From Granulosicoccus sp964390335 (GTDB lineage Bacteria; Pseudomonadota; Gammaproteobacteria; Granulosicoccales; Granulosicoccaceae): a stretch of DNA of 64,000 nucleotides. The stretch is taken from NCBI GenBank assembly GCA_964390335.1, contig CAYMHU010000003.1:131777-195776 (forward strand), in the 5' to 3' direction. Below the pieces are notes generated by a model. The model did not search any database, was not told the DNA's origin, and was given only the letters and a program-made list of their open reading frames with translations. Positions 53,601 through 63,044 of this stretch are shown in pieces (position 1 is the first letter of the stretch; the number at the start of each line of letters is the position of its first letter). A program made the translations under genes and the position numbers.

Positions 53601-54914
53601 ATGAGCAGCCAATCATCCACAGAACCAGTCAGCGTCAGCAGGCTTAGCGCGATACCGCGTTACCTGTCGGCTGTTCTAAGTCAAGGCCTGGTCAGTGGGT
53701 TTCATTTCGTGCTTAATCTGTTGCTGGTGCGCATGCTGAACATCGGCGATTTTGGCGTTTACGCATTAACCTTCGTCATTGCCATTATGGCTTCTTCCGT
53801 CGGCAATGCCTTGTTTAGTACACCATTATGTGTTTTTGCCCCCGGCGCGAAGTCGGCGCAAGAAAGAACCAACATCGAATCCATGCTAACAACGCTGATG
53901 AGCATGCTGCTGCTGAGCTCACTGATTATCGGCGTGCTGTTTTGTGTTGCCGCAGCAAATCACGGCGCTGATTTCACTGTATTAATTGCAGCCCTTGGAT
54001 TCGTGATTGCGTATTTGGCTCGTCAGTACAGCCGTAGTTTTGGTTATTCCCGATTCGATGTCATTGCGGTGTTATATGGCGACGTGGTGTACGTTGCCGT
54101 AGGCGTGATTATCCTCAGCACAATGGTGTTTTTAGATCGACCGCTAACATCGGTCGATGTGTTTACCGCGCTTACTATAGCCAACGCCATAGCCGTGCTT
54201 GTTGAAGTTGCGCGTTTACCTCAACCGATCAACCTGCACACGATACGCCAAGCATTCAAACACTATGTGCCCATTTGGGCCAGCGCTAAGTGGGCGCTGG
54301 TTGGTGCGATTTCAACTGTGGTGGTTTCACAGGCACACAGTCTGGTGGTGACCACACTCAAAAGCCCGGCCGCTTATGCACCACTGGCGGCAGGGTTTGT
54401 TCTATTCGGACCGGTTCGCGTCATTTTCAACACTATTCAAAATGTGATCAAACCCGAGATGGCGTTGGCGATTGCTGAAGGGCGTAGCCACGATGCAAAG
54501 CGACAGATGATTCTGGCCAGTTCTTTATCAACGCTCGCCGTTGCAGGTTTGGTCGCGCTAGCGATGATTATTTGGCCTATGCTTAATACATGGTTGTATC
54601 AGGAACAGTACGCACACGCGCCGATGCAACAAATCGTACTAATGTGGGGCGCAATCACACTCATTTCGGCGCTTCAGAACGGACCATTCGCGGCCTTGCA
54701 GTCGCTTAAAGCGTTCCAGGAACTGGCAATGAGCACAATATATGGATCAGTTGTGAGCTTGGGATTAGTTGCCGCACTACTCTATCTGTTGGATATTCAG
54801 TGGTCACTCATAGGCATTTTGATTGCTGAAGGTTTTGTTGCCGTGTGGGTTATTTGGTTATCGCTTGATAAATTTCGAGCTAACAAAGCACAAATTGAGG
54901 CTGTCAGCTCATGA
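53601..54914 (+). CDS. Polysaccharide/oligosaccharide flippase family protein
   Basis: The 437-residue protein has about twelve membrane helices and the MATE/Wzx-like start RLSAIPRYLSAVLSQGLVSG followed by LLLVRMLNIGDFGVYALTF, which is typical of flippases that move lipid-linked sugars across the inner membrane. There is no Shine-Dalgarno site before the ATG; a repeat half-copy ends 11 bases upstream. It overlaps the formyltransferase gene by four bases (ATGA) and so heads a coupled three-gene unit. Confidence 0.82.
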   Translation: MSSQSSTEPVSVSRLSAIPRYLSAVLSQGLVSGFHFVLNLLLVRMLNIGDFGVYALTFVIAIMASSVGNALFSTPLCVFAPGAKSAQERTNIESMLTTLMSMLLLSSLIIGVLFCVAAANHGADFTVLIAALGFVIAYLARQYSRSFGYSRFDVIAVLYGDVVYVAVGVIILSTMVFLDRPLTSVDVFTALTIANAIAVLVEVARLPQPINLHTIRQAFKHYVPIWASAKWALVGAISTVVVSQAHSLVVTTLKSPAAYAPLAAGFVLFGPVRVIFNTIQNVIKPEMALAIAEGRSHDAKRQMILASSLSTLAVAGLVALAMIIWPMLNTWLYQEQYAHAPMQQIVLMWGAITLISALQNGPFAALQSLKAFQELAMSTIYGSVVSLGLVAALLYLLDIQWSLIGILIAEGFVAVWVIWLSLDKFRANKAQIEAVSS

Positions 54915-55702
54915 GCATTGTCATATTGGTTGGCGGAAGCACAACAAATGGAAATTACGAACACCGCTATTTGGTGAACGCGTTTCTGGAAGCTTTCGGC
55001 GATCAGGTCACGCGCGTGATTTCGGCTGAACCGGTGCAACGCTCGCTCGGACTTAAAATTAAACGAACCTTAAAGCGAGGACAATATCGCGAACGGGTTG
55101 CACGCGCTTTGTACAAAAAACCGTTTGGTCCTGATGGAGATGCACTAGGCAGGGCCTTATTCGGCGACGATTTGCTAGAAACCATGCCTGGTGGCGACAA
55201 ACGCGCGGTGGTGCCCGATCACAATGGCCCCGAATGCGAGGCACTACTGGACACCGACAAGCCCGAGATCATCGTGGTTTATGGCACCAGAATCATTCGT
55301 GACAATATTTTTCGTCGCGCCGGCAAGGTAACTCTTAACATGCATACTGGTCTATCGCCTCATTATCGCGGTGATAGCACGCTATTCTGGCCCGTTTACT
55401 ACAATGATCCAGAAAATTTGGGCGTTACGGTCCATAAATTAGTCGCAGAAGTGGATGGCGGCGATATCGTTCATACCGGAAAGGTGAGTTATTCACCGGG
55501 CGACACGGAAGCAGATCTATTCTCTAAAGGCGTAAAGGTGGGTACTGAGCTATATATAAAGGCTGTCCATGCAGCGTTAAACGATACGATCGAGTACCAC
55601 CCGCAGGATTTGTCGCAGGGACGAGAATTCAGCTGGACTCATCGAACGGTAGCCGCTGAAAAACAAGTATTAGCGAACCTAGAGAAATGGTCTAAGCAAT
55701 AA
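54911..55702 (+). CDS. Formyltransferase-fold protein
   Basis: The 263-residue protein has the catalytic pattern of N10-formyl-tetrahydrofolate-dependent formyltransferases: Asn143 and His145 in LNMHTGLSPHYRG and Asp182 in EVDGGDIVHTG. It is shorter than methionyl-tRNA formyltransferase and lacks its C-terminal domain, so it probably formylates a small amine, such as an amino sugar. The N-terminus (MSIVILVGGSTTNGNYEHRY) is not one I recognise. It sits between a flippase and a NodB deacetylase in one operon, with a four-base overlap on the first side and two bases to the second. Confidence 0.8.
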   Translation: MSIVILVGGSTTNGNYEHRYLVNAFLEAFGDQVTRVISAEPVQRSLGLKIKRTLKRGQYRERVARALYKKPFGPDGDALGRALFGDDLLETMPGGDKRAVVPDHNGPECEALLDTDKPEIIVVYGTRIIRDNIFRRAGKVTLNMHTGLSPHYRGDSTLFWPVYYNDPENLGVTVHKLVAEVDGGDIVHTGKVSYSPGDTEADLFSKGVKVGTELYIKAVHAALNDTIEYHPQDLSQGREFSWTHRTVAAEKQVLANLEKWSKQ

Positions 55703-55704
55703 GC

Positions 55705-56757
55705 ATGACTGCAGGAAAACCCAACAACCCAGCACGGCAGATTCTGCGTGGACTAGGCATCGCCCTATTCCACACAGGTTTGGCTTCTGTCGTGATCAAT
55801 GCGCGCGCCAAGCGTGTACGAGCGTTGTTGTATCACGCCGTTGAATCTCGGCCCAATGATTATACCGACGGTTTAAACGTTAGCGTAACTACCGAGATGT
55901 TTGCCGCCAACCTTGATTACTTCAAGCGCTATTACAACGTGGTGTCAATGAAAGACGTTGCGTCTGGTTCATTGCCCGGCAGACCTCTAGTGATCACGTT
56001 CGATGATGGCTACAAAAGCGTCTATGAACACGCCATGCCAGCACTGGTATCGCGAAATATGTCGGCGTGTATTTATTTAATTACGCGCGCCGTAGAAGGA
56101 AAAATTGTTTGGGTGAATCTATTGAACTATGCATTGCTAAAACACAAGCAAAGCACACTTGAAAAACTCACGGCTTTCGATAAGCTCGCAGCGCGTACCG
56201 AAAACGCGGAGATTATCTCAATCGTACAGCATTCGTTTACGCCGAACGAAATAGAAGCGTTGTGTGAGTCGCTGGCAGACATCCTTCCCGAGAACGCCGC
56301 AAAAGACTTATATGCAAGCGAATCAGATATTCTGGACATGCAGGCAAACGGTTTAGAGTTTGGCTTTCACACTCGTGATCATTACAACCTGCGTAACTGC
56401 TCAGCAAATGAATTGAATGAGCAGCTTGATGCAACTGGCTGCCAACAAGTATTAAATTCAACAACGTTTGCGTATCCGTTTGGATACTTTAATCAGCGCG
56501 CGGTGGCCTGCTTGGAATCAAGCGCTTATGAGCGCGTTATGACCGTTGGCAATAACAACGATATCTATAGCTACAAGCACCTAGACAGAACAGAAGTGTT
56601 TAGTGCAAGCCACGCGGAACTGTTTGCGCAAATTGAAATTGTCGAACCAACCATTGCATGGTTACGACGCTGGGTACTTAAAAGAGGCACTGCTAAAACC
56701 AATGGTGTCGTTCAGCAGGACGAATTAGCGGAAGCCAGTAAAAACCACGCGAAATAA
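55705..56757 (+). CDS. Polysaccharide deacetylase (NodB) family protein
   Basis: The 350-residue protein has the NodB motif 1 ITFDDGYKS (about 97-105), motif 2 FHTRDHYNL with the metal-binding HxxxH, and FAYPFGYFNQRA. Such enzymes remove N- or O-acyl groups (acetyl or formyl) from sugars using a divalent metal. A weakly hydrophobic N-terminal segment (about 18-30) may be a membrane-associated helix. It follows the formyltransferase by two bases. A deformylase role, as for ArnD, is possible in this context but not shown by the sequence. A terminator follows at 56790. Confidence 0.83.
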   Translation: MTAGKPNNPARQILRGLGIALFHTGLASVVINARAKRVRALLYHAVESRPNDYTDGLNVSVTTEMFAANLDYFKRYYNVVSMKDVASGSLPGRPLVITFDDGYKSVYEHAMPALVSRNMSACIYLITRAVEGKIVWVNLLNYALLKHKQSTLEKLTAFDKLAARTENAEIISIVQHSFTPNEIEALCESLADILPENAAKDLYASESDILDMQANGLEFGFHTRDHYNLRNCSANELNEQLDATGCQQVLNSTTFAYPFGYFNQRAVACLESSAYERVMTVGNNNDIYSYKHLDRTEVFSASHAELFAQIEIVEPTIAWLRRWVLKRGTAKTNGVVQQDELAEASKNHAK

Positions 56758-56789
56758 CAACCCTCCAACGCACATAATTTAACCCAAAA

Positions 56790-56820
56790 AAAACCCCGCA
56801 TTAAGCGGGGTTTTCGTTTT
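56790..56820. terminator. Bidirectional rho-independent terminator
   Basis: AAAACCCCGC and GCGGGGTTTT form a 10-bp stem with loop ATTAA. On the minus strand it is followed by a run of eight T, ending the cold-shock gene; on the plus strand by TTTTCGTTTT, ending the flippase operon. Confidence 0.88.
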
Positions 56821-56875
56821 ACTCAGAATCAGAATTTAACTGATTCCTTTTAATGCGAATTAATTGCTGACTACA

Positions 56876-57079
56876 TTAGAGCGCTGCAACATTAACCGCA
56901 GCTGGCCCCTTCTGGCCCTGCTCGATGTCGAAGCTGACTTTCTGACCTTCGTCGAGAGTCTTATAGCCGTCTCCAGTGATTGCTGTGTGATGAACAAATA
57001 CGTCTTTGCCACCGTCTTCAGGAGCGATGAAACCAAAACCTTTGGCTGCGTCGAACCACTTTACTGTACCGTTACTCAA
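56876..57079 (-). CDS. CspA-family cold-shock protein
   Basis: The 67-residue protein is a full cold-shock domain with RNP1 KGFGFI and RNP2 VFVHH, in the order GTVKWFDAAKGFGFIAPED and KDVFVHHTAI. It binds single-stranded nucleic acid and melts RNA structure. The start codon is TTG at 57077-57079, eight bases after an AAGGG site, instead of the usual ATG. A gap of 269 bases lies upstream, enough for the long leader that cold-shock genes often have. A strong terminator follows. Confidence 0.95.
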   Translation of the reverse strand: MSNGTVKWFDAAKGFGFIAPEDGGKDVFVHHTAITGDGYKTLDEGQKVSFDIEQGQKGPAAVNVAAL

Positions 57080-57348
57080 GATAATACCCTTATAAAATTA
57101 CTAGATTGGAACTGAATGGATGACGGACGAAGGGAATAACGACTTTGCAGTGGTACACCGAGCGCGCCGCTCGTTCAAACAATAAAACCAACCTCAATAT
57201 ATGATGTTCGAAGCAAACAAACCGCTTCAAACCGATTACGTGAGCTCAAATTCCTGCTCACGACCCCAATATAGGTACTTTGGCGCCCGAATACAAGACT
57301 CTATTCACGGTACAATTACGCTTTTGGCCAAATTGATAGTCATTTTCG
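57080..57348. promoter_or_regulatory. Divergent leader region of csp and avtA with two hairpins
   Basis: The gap holds two perfect inverted repeats: CGAGCG/CGCTCG with loop CGC at 57159-57173, and CGTGAGC/GCTCACG with a ten-base loop at 57239-57262. Both would lie in a long 5' leader of the cold-shock mRNA if transcription begins far upstream. Promoters could not be fixed by eye. Confidence 0.4.
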
Positions 57349-58605
57349 ATGCAATTTTCCGATTTCGGCAATAAGTTCCGTGGTGGAACAGGTATAGCCG
57401 AACTAATGGCTGATCTGGCCGATGTACCCCAAAACACGCCCGACCTATGCCGATTGGGTGGTGGAAACCCTGCATCCATCCCAGCTGCACAGGCAGCCTT
57501 TTCGCAGTGCCTACAGCAATACGCGACTCATCCAGCGACCATCGACAACGATTTAGGCCGCTACCCATCATCGCAAGGGCACCTACCATTTATTCGAAGC
57601 CTGGCGGCATTGCTGAACAAGCAATATGACTGGCAGATTACCGAACGTAACATCGTGCTGACCAACGGCAGTCAGAACGCCTTTTTTATGCTGTTCAATC
57701 TACTTGCGGGAAAAAGTGGTACTCAACATCGCCATATTCTATTGCCAATGTCGCCGGAGTACATTGGCTATGAGGATGTATCGATCAACCCGCAGCAATC
57801 CGAGTCCCTGTTTGTTTCGCAACGTCCCATTATCGAAGAACTCGATGACCAATTGTTCAAATATCGGCTCGACACCGAGCAACTGCGAATCAGTAACAAT
57901 ACTGCTGCAGTTTGCGTGTCGCGCCCAACAAATCCTACCGGCAATGTGATCACCGACAACGAGTTAATGCACATCGATAAGCTCGCATCTGAACATCAGG
58001 TACCGCTGATCATAGACAATGCCTATGGGGCACCCTTCCCTAATATTATTCATGTCGACAACACATTGTTCTGGCACGAGAACATTGTACTGTCCATGAG
58101 TTTGTCAAAACTGGGCTTACCGGGTGCCAGAACCGGCATCATCGTCGCGAATGAGGAACTGATCAGTGCACTAACGCAGATGAATGCAGTGATGAATTTG
58201 AGCCCGGCTGCATTGGCGCCCAGCATCGTTCAACGCTTATTTGACGATGAATCAATCCTGACAATATGCGAAAATCACATCAGACCCTTTTATGAGGAAC
58301 GTTCAGCTGAAGCATTGGCGCTGTTTAGTCATCTGTTTAGCGGATTGCCTGCAAAAGCGCACAAACCGGAAGGGTCCATATTCTTGTGGCTATGGTTTCC
58401 AACATTGACTGTCAGCAGTAAGGAGCTTTACCAGCGCTTGAAAAAGCGCGGCGTCATTATTGTGCCCGGACACTATTTTTTTCCCGGACTCAATGATGAT
58501 TGGCAACACAAACAACAGTGTATTCGCGTGAACATTGGTGGAGATTTTAACGAGATACGCCAGGGCTTGACGTTAATAGCTGACGAGTTAACCAAAGCGA
58601 TCTAA
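57349..58605 (+). CDS. avtA: Valine-pyruvate aminotransferase
   Basis: The 418-residue class I aminotransferase matches AvtA: FSDFGNKFRGGTGIAELMAD, RLGGGNPASIP, IVLTNGSQNAFFMLFNLLAG and PMSPEYIGYEDV are all close to the E. coli enzyme. The PLP lysine is in SMSLSKLGLPGARTGI. It swaps amino groups between valine and pyruvate (alanine). The gene lies divergent from the cold-shock gene and 49 bases before rapA on the same strand. Confidence 0.93.
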   Translation: MQFSDFGNKFRGGTGIAELMADLADVPQNTPDLCRLGGGNPASIPAAQAAFSQCLQQYATHPATIDNDLGRYPSSQGHLPFIRSLAALLNKQYDWQITERNIVLTNGSQNAFFMLFNLLAGKSGTQHRHILLPMSPEYIGYEDVSINPQQSESLFVSQRPIIEELDDQLFKYRLDTEQLRISNNTAAVCVSRPTNPTGNVITDNELMHIDKLASEHQVPLIIDNAYGAPFPNIIHVDNTLFWHENIVLSMSLSKLGLPGARTGIIVANEELISALTQMNAVMNLSPAALAPSIVQRLFDDESILTICENHIRPFYEERSAEALALFSHLFSGLPAKAHKPEGSIFLWLWFPTLTVSSKELYQRLKKRGVIIVPGHYFFPGLNDDWQHKQQCIRVNIGGDFNEIRQGLTLIADELTKAI

Positions 58606-58654
58606 GCACTCTTCAATATTCGTATAACAACAGTAAAAATAGTACCGATTTTAA

Positions 58655-61441
58655 ATGACTAATACTTTCATTGTAGGGCAACGCTGGATAAGCGACACCG
58701 AGTCCGATCTTGGCCTGGGCACCATTATCGAAGAGGAGTTCCGGCACATCACCGTGCTGTTTCTGGCCACTGGCGATACCCGAATTTATGCAAAAGAAAC
58801 TGCACCGCTAACACGCGTCCAGTTTTCAGCTGGTGACAATGTGTCAAGCCATAACGATTGGTCTTTAAGCATTGAGTCGGTAGAAGATGAAGGTGGTGTA
58901 CTGACCTACGTAGGCACACGCGATGATACAGGCGAACGTGCTCGCCTGCCTGAATCTGATTTAAATAATTTTCTACAATTTCGCTCACCACGCGATCGCT
59001 TGTTTGCAGGTTTACTCGATGGCTACCGATGGTTTGCGCTGCGCAAACAAGTGTTTGACCACAAGCATGCACTGGCACTATCACCCATTCGAGGTTTGCA
59101 AGGCGCGCGCATTTCGCAGTTGCAACACCAATTATATGTTGCCATTGAAGCAACCCGGCGTTTACACCCACGCGTATTGCTTGCCGATGAGGTTGGTTTA
59201 GGTAAAACAATAGAAGCTGGATTAATCCTGCATCGGCAAATCGTTAATCAGCAAGTATCGCGTGTACTTATCATGATGCCACCTGCGTTGTTGCACCAAT
59301 GGCTTGTAGAGATGCTGCGTAAATTCAATTTGAAGTTCAGCATTATGGATGGCGAACGCTTTGCAGAATTAGCCCCGTCCGCCCCCGACGGCAACCCATT
59401 CTTGAGCGAACAGTTAGTGTTGTGCAGCACCGACACCTTGCTTGAGGATGAAGTTATGTCTGATGCAGCAATCGCTGCCGGTTGGGATATGTTGGTTGTG
59501 GACGAAGCCCATCATTTAAGTTGGGAGCCTGACAACCCATCTTTCTCTTATCAGTTGGTTGAAGAACTAGCGGCTATTGTGCCATCGGTTTTGTTACTGA
59601 CTGCAACGCCCGAACAACTGGGCCAGGCCGGACATTTCGCGCGGCTTCGCTTGTTAGACCCTGCTCGATTCAGTGATCTTGAATCTTATATAAAGGAAGA
59701 ACAATCATTTGCATGGGTTGCGCAAACCGCGCAAAGTCTGCATGAAGATAAAGCACTGGATGCAGAACAAATTGCGCAATTGGAACAACTACTGGACGAA
59801 CCCTTCAGTGATTCTGACAAAACTACCTTAAGCAGCGACGCAGCGTTGTCAGTTAGTGAATTGGGTGGTACATTAATCGATAAGTTGATTGATCGCCACG
59901 GCACTGGTCGTTTGCTGTTTCGCAATACCCGCAGTGCGATAACCGGTTTCCCAAGCCGTAAGCTACATCAGTACACCATTGAAGATGAATTGCCCGAGAC
60001 AAAAGCCATTTGGTTAATCGAGTTCCTGGCCGAGCATTACCCTGAAAAAGTGTTGCTCATTTGTTCGGATATGCAAACCGTGCAAGACTTGGCAGAAGCA
60101 CTGCGCAAGCTGGGCGTCTCTACAGCGCAATTTCACGAAGAAATGAGTATCGTGGAGCGCGACCGAGCGGCAGCTTACTTTGCCGATCCTGAAGATGACT
60201 GCCGGTTATTGTTGTGCTCCGAAATCGGTAGTGAAGGCCGCAACTTTCAGTTTCTACATCATTTGGTTACCTTTGAATTACCGCTCTCGCCCGATTTATT
60301 GGAACAGCGTATTGGGCGCCTGGATCGCATTGGGCAAACACAAGATATACAAATTCATGTACCAAGCGAAAAAGGATCACTCGATGAGCTACTGACGCGT
60401 TGGTATCACGAAGGATTAAACGCGTTCGAGTCCATCTGCAAAGCGGGTACGGCGGTGACGCGTCAAGTTGCAAAACAATTACACTCGGCCGTGCTACACG
60501 CAGAATCCAGCGACGATCCCTTCCCTGCCATGGATGCACTGATTAGCGATACAAAAGCAGCGGCACTAACGGTGAACGAACAGCTGGAGAACGGTCGCGA
60601 CCGACTATTGGAATTAAACTCCAACCGGCCCGATAGAATTCAAGTGGAGCTTGATGCCTTAGCACGTAGCGAGCGTGACTACCGCATTCAGGATTTTATG
60701 TCGGCTGTGTTTGATCGGTTTGGGGTGAACGTTGAAGACCAGTCGGACAGCTGGATACTGCATCCCAGCGACAATATGCACATAGAAACATTTCCGTATT
60801 TGCCTGCCAGCGGATTAACCGTCACATTTGATCGTACTACAGCGCTAACCCGTGAAGACTACACCTTCCTGACCTGGGATCACCCCATGGTGATGGCATC
60901 AATGGATATGATTTTAAATGAAGGTTATGGCCAAGCAGATTGCCGCGTGGTGACCTTACCCGAATTACCGAAAGGCTTGGCTCTGGTAGAGGCCACATAC
61001 ACAATGGGTTGCACCGCCGACGCTAAACTGAACGTGGAACGCTACCTGAAGGCCAATCTACAAACCTATTATGTGGGTATAGATAAAAAAGACTACACCG
61101 AAATCGTTGAGCAATTGGATTTAGATTCTGCCGGTGTTCGGTACGATAGAAACAAACTAAAAGGTGTTGTGCAAAAGCACCGAGAACTGCTTGATTCGGT
61201 TATCGATATTACCGTTGAAATTGCAGAGAAAGAAATCCCTGAATACGTAGCGCAAGCCAAGGAAAGCATAGAGGCAGATTTTGGTGAAGAGCATGAACGG
61301 CTCACGGCATTACAAAAAGTGAATCCAAGTGTGAGCTCACAAGAACTGGATGCACTAATACAACGCCGCGATGAATTATTGGCAGCGCTTGGTGGCGCAC
61401 AGGCACGGCCTGTGTCGGTTCGCGTGCTGTTTAATAACTAG
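58655..61441 (+). CDS. rapA: RNA polymerase-associated ATPase RapA
   Basis: This 928-residue SWI/SNF-type ATPase (968 in E. coli) recycles stalled RNA polymerase. The N-terminal tudor-like region begins VGQRWISDTESDLGLGTI. The helicase core has Walker A LLADEVGLGKTIEAGLIL, Walker B VVDEAHHLSW, motif III LLLTATPEQLGQAGHFARL and motif VI LEQRIGRLDRIGQTQDIQIH. The C-terminal RapA domain follows. It stands between avtA and xthA. Confidence 0.96.
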   Translation: MTNTFIVGQRWISDTESDLGLGTIIEEEFRHITVLFLATGDTRIYAKETAPLTRVQFSAGDNVSSHNDWSLSIESVEDEGGVLTYVGTRDDTGERARLPESDLNNFLQFRSPRDRLFAGLLDGYRWFALRKQVFDHKHALALSPIRGLQGARISQLQHQLYVAIEATRRLHPRVLLADEVGLGKTIEAGLILHRQIVNQQVSRVLIMMPPALLHQWLVEMLRKFNLKFSIMDGERFAELAPSAPDGNPFLSEQLVLCSTDTLLEDEVMSDAAIAAGWDMLVVDEAHHLSWEPDNPSFSYQLVEELAAIVPSVLLLTATPEQLGQAGHFARLRLLDPARFSDLESYIKEEQSFAWVAQTAQSLHEDKALDAEQIAQLEQLLDEPFSDSDKTTLSSDAALSVSELGGTLIDKLIDRHGTGRLLFRNTRSAITGFPSRKLHQYTIEDELPETKAIWLIEFLAEHYPEKVLLICSDMQTVQDLAEALRKLGVSTAQFHEEMSIVERDRAAAYFADPEDDCRLLLCSEIGSEGRNFQFLHHLVTFELPLSPDLLEQRIGRLDRIGQTQDIQIHVPSEKGSLDELLTRWYHEGLNAFESICKAGTAVTRQVAKQLHSAVLHAESSDDPFPAMDALISDTKAAALTVNEQLENGRDRLLELNSNRPDRIQVELDALARSERDYRIQDFMSAVFDRFGVNVEDQSDSWILHPSDNMHIETFPYLPASGLTVTFDRTTALTREDYTFLTWDHPMVMASMDMILNEGYGQADCRVVTLPELPKGLALVEATYTMGCTADAKLNVERYLKANLQTYYVGIDKKDYTEIVEQLDLDSAGVRYDRNKLKGVVQKHRELLDSVIDITVEIAEKEIPEYVAQAKESIEADFGEEHERLTALQKVNPSVSSQELDALIQRRDELLAALGGAQARPVSVRVLFNN

Positions 61442-61496
61442 TATTTTTAATAGTGATTAATAACGAGTTTGATGTAAAGGTAAAATCGGAGCGCTA

Positions 61497-62312
61497 ATGA
61501 AAATAGTCTCATTTAATACAAACAGCATCCGCTTACGTCTGCATCAGCTGGAGGCGCTGCGTGACACTCACGCACCCGATGTTATTGGTATTCAAGAAAC
61601 CAAAGTCATGGATGAGAACTTTCCGGTCGATGAATTAAAAGAACTTGGGTATGAGTGCGCGTACTATGGGCAAAAAACGCATTATGGTGTTGCGTTGCTG
61701 TCTACCCTGCCGCTAGAGGATGTGCAGTACGGATTTAAAACCGATGCCGAAGATGCGCAACGTCGGCTAATCACGGCCACCGTTACGTCTGCAAAAGGCA
61801 ATGATGTCACAGTGATCAACGGCTACTTTCCACAAGGCGAGAATCGTAAACACGAAACCAAATTCCCTGCTAAAGAGAAATTCTTTAGTGATTTACAAAC
61901 CAAGTTAGAAAAAGAACACAAGCCATCAGATAATGTGGCAGTGATCGGCGACTATAACGTAGCACCGGTCGATAACGATTTGGGCATTGGGCCAGATAAC
62001 GTAAAGCGTTGGTTACGATCAGGCATCACCTGCTTTTTACCCGAAGAGCGCGAGTGGTTACAACGCTTGCAAGATTGGGGATTGGATGACTCGTTCAGAG
62101 TTAAATACCCAGACGTTGATGACTTATACAGCTGGTTTGATTATCGCAGTAAGGGCTTCGATAGAGACCCGAAGCGAGGGCTACGAATCGATCATATTAT
62201 GACGACGGCTTCAATGACTAAAACACTGGTGGACTCAGGTATTGATTACGAAATTCGTGCAATGGAGAAACCGTCCGATCATTGTCCGGTTTGGTCTGAG
62301 TTTGATATCTGA
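61497..62312 (+). CDS. xthA: Exodeoxyribonuclease III
   Basis: This 271-residue enzyme of the exonuclease III family repairs abasic sites and removes 3' blocks. Key parts are VSFNTNSIRLRLHQL, IGIQETKVMDENFP (metal-binding Glu), GYFPQGENR, VIGDYNVAP (Asp and Asn), and the C-terminal LRIDHIMTTAS and PSDHCPVWSEF (Asp-His pair). It has a GGAG site and follows rapA by 55 bases. The 214-bp gap after it holds no gene that I can see. Confidence 0.95.
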   Translation: MKIVSFNTNSIRLRLHQLEALRDTHAPDVIGIQETKVMDENFPVDELKELGYECAYYGQKTHYGVALLSTLPLEDVQYGFKTDAEDAQRRLITATVTSAKGNDVTVINGYFPQGENRKHETKFPAKEKFFSDLQTKLEKEHKPSDNVAVIGDYNVAPVDNDLGIGPDNVKRWLRSGITCFLPEEREWLQRLQDWGLDDSFRVKYPDVDDLYSWFDYRSKGFDRDPKRGLRIDHIMTTASMTKTLVDSGIDYEIRAMEKPSDHCPVWSEFDI

Positions 62313-62526
62313 TTTTATTAGGTACAACTGCAGCGATTGCAGCTTAGGCGTTGACAATCCAGAAAGGCTTTAGTATTTTAAATACAGGTCAGCACAACCT
62401 GCCGCTCGCACCCGCTTAGGGTTCGGTGAATGTGCAAGTTTCACCTCACCCCATCAGCTTTTTGATTGGCGGATTACTGGCAATGCGAGCACCAGCGAAC
62501 AGTCCGCTAGCAAAAGGTTGAATACC

Positions 62527-63018
62527 ATGCACTCTGTTAACGAAACTCGCGCAGCTCATTTGTGCAATGCATTAAATGAGATTGGCCTGCAAATCGAACA
62601 CCCCGAATGCGTCGAGATCTTATCAAAACTAGGGCCGGGATTCGCAACTCATGCGCAAAACGCTGAGCTTAGCGATGATCAACGTCGTGCAGAACAGTAC
62701 GTCGATCAACTATTCGACGGTATGTTCGAGCCTAACTACACTAAGTTCACCCAGTTGTTTGAAGAAAAATTTCTGATTCATATTCCTGAAGTTGAATTTG
62801 CAAAGAACATGCAAGAGGAGAACGAAAAACTGGGGGCTTATATTGGTCGTGAGTATATGGGCAGCGTGAGGGGTCCGAAACGCGCAGGTGACAATAGGTA
62901 CCCTAATCTCATTCGTTATCTTTGGCGTTGTTATTTTGAGAAAAATGAGGCACTGCTCCGTGTGGGAATATATGAGAAGCACGGTACTTACTACGTCAGT
63001 GGCATGCACTTCATCTAA
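62527..63018 (+). CDS. Tandem paralogue A, degenerate glyoxalase-related N-terminal domain
   Basis: The 163-residue protein shares its plan with the next gene. Its first 45 residues (AAHLCNALNEIGLQIEHPEC) follow the glyoxalase-related domain pattern, in which a helix pair is followed by a WNT motif, but the WNT is missing here. The middle is acidic and helical; the C-terminus ends YLWRCYFEKNEALLRVGIYE and YYVSGMHFI. The start is the ATG at 62527 with AAAGG nine bases upstream; a TTG at 62518 would lie too close to that site. The function is unknown. It lies 26 bases before its paralogue. Confidence 0.7.
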   Translation: MHSVNETRAAHLCNALNEIGLQIEHPECVEILSKLGPGFATHAQNAELSDDQRRAEQYVDQLFDGMFEPNYTKFTQLFEEKFLIHIPEVEFAKNMQEENEKLGAYIGREYMGSVRGPKRAGDNRYPNLIRYLWRCYFEKNEALLRVGIYEKHGTYYVSGMHFI

Positions 63019-63044
63019 CTCAAACACGACTCAAGGAAAAAATC

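Noticed and set aside
53351..53620. 89-codon frame on the minus strand in the gap before the flippase gene
   Set aside because: No ribosome site, it overlaps the flippase start, and the product is Cys-rich without any pattern.
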